Notes under the pieces: generated by a model
The model's database searches: none
What the model saw: the letters and a program-made list of their open reading frames with translations, nothing else
Told to the model about the DNA's origin: nothing
Shown here: positions 58,322 through 64,000 of the stretch, piece by piece
Numbering within the stretch: position 1 is the first letter of the stretch
Layout of the letters: the number at the start of each line of letters is the position of its first letter
Made by a program: the position numbers and the translations under genes
Assembly: GCA_030737875.1 (NCBI GenBank)
Contig: CM060920.1
Coordinates: forward strand, 482,638,861 to 482,702,860
Origin: Allium sativum
Taxonomy: Eukaryota > Streptophyta > Magnoliopsida > Asparagales > Amaryllidaceae
Direction: 5' to 3'
Length of the DNA: 64,000 bases

Positions 58322-60397
58322 TAAGTAGAGTATTACTTTGGTATTAATAAACAACTGTGTTGATGTGTATGCTTGAATTGTGGCAATGGAAGTAATTCAT
58401 GTTTATGCAAAATTATGTTATTCATTATAAAGAACTACATGCGGTAGTTCTATGCAAATAAACGTTTGGAATATTGCGCAAATTGTGTAATCTATATTGA
58501 AGCTACATGTATGTAGTTAATTGAAATTCATGCAAATTTGAGGCTTTGTTATTATGCCATTATGATGTATATTTTGTGCATAAATCGTTTTGCAAGTAAT
58601 TGAAACAAGTTTGGTTATTATAGTTCATATGAAACTATGTGGAATTTTGACACCATGTATTAGTCATGCTTTTGCAAACTTATGAATATGGCTAGGAATG
58701 ATATTTGGCATAATTGAGATCTATGATTAAGTCTATCTCGTTTTAAAGAATTATATGATGACATGGTTAGATTAGACTCAAAAATCCCCTTTTTGCAAGT
58801 TTAAAGCAAACACCATGTTTAGGAATATTTATGCATAAGTATGTCTATACCATCGTTATGTGATTAGGCTTAAATCATGATTAAGTTGAAATATGCTATG
58901 TTCATGCTAGAAGTATTTTATGCCATGCTTATGTTTGACAATATGCCATGTTTATGCTAGAAGTATTTAGGCCATGCTTATGTTTGACATTATGCCTAAA
59001 TAAGAATATAGGTTCATGTTGTAGTTAAACCTATGCAAGTTTACATGCCTTGATTTATGTCACCTATGTTGTATGACCAAAATACATGTCACCACTATGC
59101 AAGTACACCAATTTCTATTATGTATTTTCCAACGTCATATGCAAGTTCATGCGCTCACTTTCCCCTCTTTGTGTATACGCCATAAGCCTCCCCTTTTCGC
59201 ATGGCTAAATTGGGCTTTAAAAGGCTAAGCCCAATATATATAAACGAACGTGTAAAACGGGGGAAAATAACGTTGGGTTAACATTAATTTAATGAATAAA
59301 AACTAAAGTAAAAGGGCCCAAATTCAAGTATGGGTTGGGCCCATGATTGGTGTAACCTTTACACCATTAACTTAATAATGGGCCGCAAATATTTACATAT
59401 AAGAAATAAAGAAGAATGACAAAATATGTAAATGTAGAAAAGACGATGTGTTTAACCCGAGGTTGGATTGAGTTGTGATGTAAACCTGCCCGGAACCGCC
59501 CGGCTGTCCAGTAGTCACAACAATACCTATCCAATGTGGGAGGTTAAACATGGAGCCCAGCAAGGACCCGAGGTTAGACTGAGTTGTGGCGTAAGACTGC
59601 CCGGAACCAACCGGCAACAGGCAGCCACAACAATACCTGTCTAATGTGAGAGGTCAGGGCCTTAATAAGACAATTAAGGCTGAGTCAGGATTGTTAGGAT
59701 TAAGTGAACTAAAGACTTAATCAAAATGGAACATGCTAAACTAAACGGACTGGTGGGGTTAGGTTAGGAAACACTTAACCAACTTAGCATGTTGGCTAGA
59801 GATAGAAAACCTAGTAACGAGGGACCCTTTTCAGCAGTAACCCTAGAAGGTGTATCAGGATACCCTGAAACTAGGCAGGGTGGGGCACGATTACTGGGCT
59901 GATTGTAAGAGGTCAAATCGACAGCGGTGGTGTAGCAGTGTAGGTTCTAACGGCGTGCGGGCGTGCACGCACTCCGGCGCAGAAAAATAAAGCACTGGAC
60001 ACCAGTAGCGTACCTTTGCACTCTAAGGTTGTGTCGGGTTGCCACTATGGGACTTGATACACCCCATGGTGGGACCAGCATAGGTAACTACAGACATCGG
60101 GGGCCGTAAGACACATGTAACTTTGCGAATAGGAGCCGATCATCGTAGAATGGATCACACTACCCTGATTATGGGGTGCAAATTGGAAACTAGTTTATAT
60201 GGGTTCAGAGATTAACATGGGGTACGATAGTATATTCGACCCTAGATAACTTAACCAAGTTCATAGTGTTTGCCCACTTCCTGTTTACTTATCATACCCA
60301 GTTCTTTATTCATAGACAAAGTAGTACTAGACTTACTCAGGCTTTATGTCTGACTCTATTTTTCTTTCGTCTTCTTTCTTCCGTTCCCCCCCCCCAG
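58322..60397 (+). other. Candidate leader intron in LTR D
   Basis: The donor is ATT/GTAAGTAG at 58322 and the acceptor is a T/C tract with ten C and AG at 60396-60397, giving 2,076 nt. The equivalents are C 32541-34948 and A 3' LTR 24830-28341. Donor and acceptor stay in place while the sequence between them changes length. Splicing would remove the hairpins and repeats and bring the TATA-proximal exon close to the primer site and gag. Confidence 0.5.
59458..59655 (+). other. Two covarying hairpin elements in LTR D
   Basis: Copy 1 (59458-59543): inner GTTGTGAT (59472-59479) with GTCACAAC (59514-59521), including one G-T pair; outer TTGGAT (59463-59468) with ATCCAA (59529-59534). Copy 2 (59565-59655): inner GTTGTGGC (59583-59590) with GCCACAAC (59624-59631); outer TTAGAC (59574-59579) with GTCTAA (59639-59644). 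Both share CTGCCCGGAACC at the apex. Confidence 0.8.
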
Positions 60398-60781
60398 GTC
60401 CTCAGGGAGGGAACACAGCAGCTTGACCTACCTCAACATCCAGCTTGAAGAAGAGAAATGTATTGCTTGGACTTTCCTGTTTTGAACTATGGCTTTGGAC
60501 AATTCACTATGGGGCTTTGGCAGTTTATCTACGTTTTATTTATGCTTCTTTAAAAATAATGTACTCAAGACAGATTATGAAGTATTATGTTATGTTTTTG
60601 GAAGGGATGTTGTTGTAACACGTATTTGACTTTATGAAATAAAATTTGTTGTTCTTCCGCTGATTTACAAATATGTGTTATTATATCTGTCTTGTATATC
60701 TGTGACTTGTACTTATAAACCTCCACCAAAATTAGGGCATTCCCTTTGAGAGTGACCCTAACGGAGGTGGGGTGTTTCACT

Positions 60782-60793
60782 TGGTATCAGAGC
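60782..60793 (+). other. Primer-binding site of D
   Basis: A perfect TGGTATCAGAGC lies two bases after the LTR end. Confidence 0.95.
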
Positions 60794-60977
60794 ATAGGTT
60801 TACCAGATAAGATAAAAAGTTTTGAAAATTTATTTTCAAAAAGGAAATTTAAAGAAGCATTTTTAAAGAAAAAATATTATTTTATTTTAAAAAAAAAAAA
60901 AAAGGCAAAGTCCACTCCCCAAAGCCATAGGTATTATCTCTTATCCTTCGTTTTGAATCTATCCTTTTTGTTTCAGC

Positions 60978-63800
60978 ATGTCCCAAGAACTTAACTTGCC
61001 TGAAGGGGTGCCCATACCTGGTTGGTTTAGACGTTTCTTAGAAGCTAGGGCCACTCAGCCAGGTCCTACCGTTCCTCCTCCTCCAGCTGAAGGGAATCAT
61101 CCAGCCGCAGCAGTACTTTTTCCTCCACCTCCTCCACGGGGAAACACATTCGCTAAGATATGTAAAGATTTTAAAGCTATGGGAGGAAGGGATTTCCATG
61201 GAACTGAGTCCTTCGTAGCAGCTAGGAATTGGCTAAAAGAAACGGAGGACCTATTCATCATCTTTGAGGTAGAAGATAGACAAAAGGTACAACTAGCGGT
61301 GTGGCTATTGAAGGGCGAGGCTTCCTACTGGTGGGAAGTCACCAATGCTGAAAGACCAGTGGATACATGGGAGGACTTTAGGGCAAGGTTTGAGACTAAG
61401 TTTCTCTCAGATGCAGAAAGAAGTTTGCAGTTGGAAAAATTCTTATTTCTTAAGCAAGGAGACAAGACAGTCAGAGAGTATGTGAATCAGTTTGATGAGC
61501 TGGCTAGGTTTGGGCTTGACCTAGTCAACACCCCGCACAAGAAGGCTCTCCATTTCGTCAAGGGGTTAAATGAGCCATTACATAGTTTGGCCATGACCCA
61601 TATACCCATGGGAGCCACGTATGAAAGATTGGTGCAAATGGCATTGCTGAATGAAGAGGACAAGGGCAAGAAGGAGACCAAGGCAGAAAGCTCTCAAGGG
61701 AAGAAAGAGGGTTTGCAGCCTAAGAAGACGGACTTCAAGAAGGGCGGAAAGGGCAACAAAGAGAAGAGGAAGTGTAATTTCTGTGGCAAAGTGGGGCACT
61801 TAGTAAAGGACTGCCGGAAGAAGAAGGCTAAGGAGAATGGTGGGTGCTTTTCGTGCGGTCAGACAGGCCACAGGGCTAAGGACTGCCCAAGGAAACGAGG
61901 ACAGGGGCAGGGCACTGGATCCACCCCAGGGGCACAGGTTCATGTGCTAGAAGCGCCACCATTGCAACAGCGAGGTACAAATACTTCTGTAGAAAGTGTA
62001 GTTTATCTTTATGATCACCCCGTTCGCACTTTATTTGATTCTGGCGCATCACACTCCTTTATCTCGTCTGCTTTAGTAGAATCTCTGCACCTAAAAACTA
62101 GTATGGTAGAGGACCCCTTAATTGTTTCAAACCCAATTGGGGGCCCAGCTCATTTGTCTATGATCTGTCTGGATTTGAAAATTTCTATCCTAAGTGTTGA
62201 ATTTCTATGTAGTGCCTTTGTTTTGGGCTTTTCGGGGTATGGTTTGATTTTGGGTATGGATTGGCTATCCAGTAATGGGGCCATCCTTGATTGTGAGAAA
62301 AGGGTTGTTAGGCTCCTAACCCAGCTCGGTAATACTTTGGAAATTTCTTGTAATCCCTCGTATGCGGTTATGCTTAGTTATCTTGAATCGCTAGATGCCT
62401 CTGTTGAAAATTTGAAATCAGTTAGAGTGGTCCGGGAATATCCGGATGTCTTTGAAGAGGTGAAGGGCTTGCCTCCGAAGCGGGAAATAGACTTCCGCAT
62501 ATATCTTGTAGATAATGCAAAGCCCGTTGCGTTGCCCGTTAGACATATGGCTCCACGAGAAAGGAAAGAGCTCAGTAAACAGATTAAAGAGCTTCTAGAA
62601 AAGGGGTTCATTAGGAGGAGCATTTCAGAATGGGGCGCTCCAGTGGTGTTCGCTACAAAGGCGGATGGTTCACTCCGTCTATGTGTTGACTATAGGGAGC
62701 TCAACAAGCTAACGAAAAAGAATAGGCACCCTCTCCCTAGAATTGACGATTTATTTGACCAGCTTGTAGGAGCGTCTGTTTTCTCCCAACTCGATTTAGC
62801 AACCGGTTTTCATCAGCTAAGGGTGGCTGAAGATAGCATCGATAAAACGGCTTTCAGAACCCCAGACGGTTTCTTTGAATGGCTTGTCATGCCTTTCGGC
62901 TTGACAAATGCACCTGCTTACTTCGTGGACCTGATGAGTAGGGTATTTAGAGATTTCCTCAACAAATTCGTAGTGGTCTTCGTAGATGATATCCTTATCT
63001 TCTCAAAGAGTGAAGAGGAACATGCTCAGCACTTAAGGGCAATCATGGAAACTTTGCGAGTCCATCAACTAAAAGCCAAATTCTCCAAATGCCATTTTTG
63101 GAGAGAAGAGGTGAGGTTCCTAGGGCACATAGTATCCAAACAAGGGTTAGCAGTGGACCCTGCTAAGGTAGTGGCGGTACAAGATTGGAAGACACCAAGG
63201 AATGCAACTGAGGTCCGAAGCTTTCTAGGACTAGCAGGTTTCTATCGAAAATTTATAAGGGATTTTGCGAAAATCTCAGCTCCGCTCACGAAATTGACTA
63301 AGAAGAATCTAGTATTCAATTGGGACTTGGATTGCGAGTTTGCTTTCCAACGGCTGAAAAGGGCTCTTACAACAGCCCCAGTTTTGACGCTGCCAGATGG
63401 GAGCAAGATGTTCACTGTTTATACGGATGCATGTGGGACAGGGCTAGGCGCCGTCTTAATGCAAGAAGGAAGGGTAGTAGCTTATGGCGGGAGGCAATTA
63501 AAGGTGCACGAAAAGAACTACCCAACCCACGATCTAGAGCTAGCCGCCATCGTCTTTGCACTCAAGTCTTGGCGACACTATCTCCTAGGTGAGAAGTTCG
63601 AACTTTACACTGACCATAAGTCGTTGAAATATCTTTTCTCGCAGAAAGATCTTAACTTGAGGCAACAAAGGTGGATGGAGTTTCTTGCCTCGTACGATTT
63701 CGAAATCTCCTATACTCCGGGCAAAGGCAACGTAGTGGCAGACGCGTTGAGCCGAAAGAAATTGACCCTAAGCCCGTTGTTTGTTGAAAGAAAAGCCTAG
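60978..63800 (+). CDS. gag-pol: gag-pol polyprotein of D (interrupted by a frameshift)
   Basis: 940 codons are open from an ATG 185 bp after the primer site. Order: capsid-type gag (about residues 55-235; [45 protein letters not shown]); a Lys-rich linker; two intact CCHC knuckles at 266-279 ([14 protein letters not shown]) and 290-303 ([14 protein letters not shown]); protease with [10 protein letters not shown] at 354; reverse transcriptase with VDYRELNK (570-577), catalytic Asp 606 in [11 protein letters not shown] and FVDD at 668-671; RNase H with TDACGTGLG (Asp 817) and [10 protein letters not shown] (about 878-887); and a connection ending [17 protein letters not shown]. It makes the virus-like particle and copies element RNA to DNA. 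All catalytic residues seen are intact. The TAG at 63798 results from loss of one base, since the next frame continues the expected sequence. Gag and pol are in one frame, as is usual for plant chromoviruses. Confidence 0.95.
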   Translation: MSQELNLPEGVPIPGWFRRFLEARATQPGPTVPPPPAEGNHPAAAVLFPPPPPRGNTFAKICKDFKAMGGRDFHGTESFVAARNWLKETEDLFIIFEVEDRQKVQLAVWLLKGEASYWWEVTNAERPVDTWEDFRARFETKFLSDAERSLQLEKFLFLKQGDKTVREYVNQFDELARFGLDLVNTPHKKALHFVKGLNEPLHSLAMTHIPMGATYERLVQMALLNEEDKGKKETKAESSQGKKEGLQPKKTDFKKGGKGNKEKRKCNFCGKVGHLVKDCRKKKAKENGGCFSCGQTGHRAKDCPRKRGQGQGTGSTPGAQVHVLEAPPLQQRGTNTSVESVVYLYDHPVRTLFDSGASHSFISSALVESLHLKTSMVEDPLIVSNPIGGPAHLSMICLDLKISILSVEFLCSAFVLGFSGYGLILGMDWLSSNGAILDCEKRVVRLLTQLGNTLEISCNPSYAVMLSYLESLDASVENLKSVRVVREYPDVFEEVKGLPPKREIDFRIYLVDNAKPVALPVRHMAPRERKELSKQIKELLEKGFIRRSISEWGAPVVFATKADGSLRLCVDYRELNKLTKKNRHPLPRIDDLFDQLVGASVFSQLDLATGFHQLRVAEDSIDKTAFRTPDGFFEWLVMPFGLTNAPAYFVDLMSRVFRDFLNKFVVVFVDDILIFSKSEEEHAQHLRAIMETLRVHQLKAKFSKCHFWREEVRFLGHIVSKQGLAVDPAKVVAVQDWKTPRNATEVRSFLGLAGFYRKFIRDFAKISAPLTKLTKKNLVFNWDLDCEFAFQRLKRALTTAPVLTLPDGSKMFTVYTDACGTGLGAVLMQEGRVVAYGGRQLKVHEKNYPTHDLELAAIVFALKSWRHYLLGEKFELYTDHKSLKYLFSQKDLNLRQQRWMEFLASYDFEISYTPGKGNVVADALSRKKLTLSPLFVERKA

Positions 63801-64000
63801 AGTTTATAGCCAGCTTCGACTTTAGGCCTTCCTCCGATTTCGTACCGGGCTTGCTTGCATCTCTCGAAGTGCGCCCAACTTTAGTAGATTCAGTAGGGGC
63901 AGCACAACGCGAAGACCCTCAGCTTGTGGAAATAATTGATAGACTAATTAGGGGTGAGACTTCAAGTCACCTCAACAGATACTCCATTGACGATAAGGGT
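63800..64000 (+). CDS. pol continuation of D in shifted frame (partial)
   Basis: After the TAG the reading goes on in the +2 frame without a stop to the window edge ([41 protein letters not shown]). It matches the homologous region of B (LEYIAGYDFKPKCESDPEML, 14020-13960), which leads into the integrase zinc region. The integrase core and chromodomain lie outside the window. Confidence 0.85.

Larger units (their letters stand above)
57591..60779 (+). mobile_element. 5' LTR of D (3,189 bp)
   Basis: It runs from TGTAACACCCCG to GGTGGGGTGTTTCA. It contains the box CGGAGTCCGTATGAAGAAGA (57734 on), a GTCGAC cluster (57865-57960), TATA (58104-58110), donor ATT/GTAAGTAG (GT 58322-58323), two covarying hairpins, GGTTAAG/CTTAACC pairs (59695-59790), a module GGCAGGGTGGGGCACGATTA shared with C (59873; 34334), a pyrimidine tract with acceptor (60360-60397) and AATAAA (60638-60643). 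Confidence 0.93.
57591..64000 (+). mobile_element. Element D: autonomous-type chromovirus, 5' portion
   Basis: It comprises a complete 5' LTR (57591-60779), primer site (60782-60793), gag-pol from 60978, and runs off the right edge. The sequence to the left suggests AAACC as target duplication. It is the least damaged element here. Confidence 0.93.

Overview
The window reads as a gene-poor stretch of a large plant nuclear genome. I find no convincing host gene, rRNA or tRNA. Nearly every base can be assigned to LTR retrotransposons nested in one another, plus one L1-type LINE. Evidence for a plant: chromovirus (Tekay-like Ty3/Gypsy) gag-pol with a chromodomain-like tail, an initiator-Met-tRNA primer site (TGGTATCAGAGC) in every element, a plant LINE ORF1 (DUF4283-like region plus CCHC knuckle), and a Tat-lineage fragment with an antisense ORF. 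Species cannot be named.

Layout, left to right. (1) 1-3928: a minus LTR (G, 1-2019) sits in the tail of a plus LTR (F, 2020-2935), which interrupts the 3' LTR of a minus element X (2936-3928). (2) 3929-7996: internal region of X with a decayed ORF. (3) 7997-37578: the 5' LTR of X, split by B and C. B (9812-30659, minus) is a decayed chromovirus whose own 5' LTR is split by A. A (17874-28694, plus) is a gutted element with 4.5-kb LTRs and perfect CTTGC target duplications. C (31858-35336) is a solo LTR with AAAAC duplications. (4) 37637-52481: Y (plus), with a 6.7-kb LTR split by a LINE (38912-44640), a 1.07-kb internal region and a truncated 3' LTR. (5) 52482-57590: LTR fragment Z, the 3' end of a minus Tat-like element T with an antisense ORF, and LTR fragment W. 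(6) 57591-64000: D (plus), the youngest-looking autonomous chromovirus, with a complete 3.2-kb LTR and a gag-pol frame open for 940 codons and then shifted; it runs off the window.

The most interesting content is in the LTRs. Families A, C and D share an ordered leader: GTCGAC cluster, TATA box, short exon, GTAAGT donor, long intron-like segment, pyrimidine tract and CAG acceptor just before the primer site. Inside that segment lies a hairpin of about 85 nt, present six times, whose stems differ between copies by compensatory base changes. It is followed by an array of GGTTAAGT...ACTTAACC inverted pairs. B, X and Y show donor-like sites at the equivalent place without the hairpin. B's 5' LTR also carries a 245-bp head-to-head inverted duplication of its promoter. 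All boundaries, alignments and translations were read by eye.
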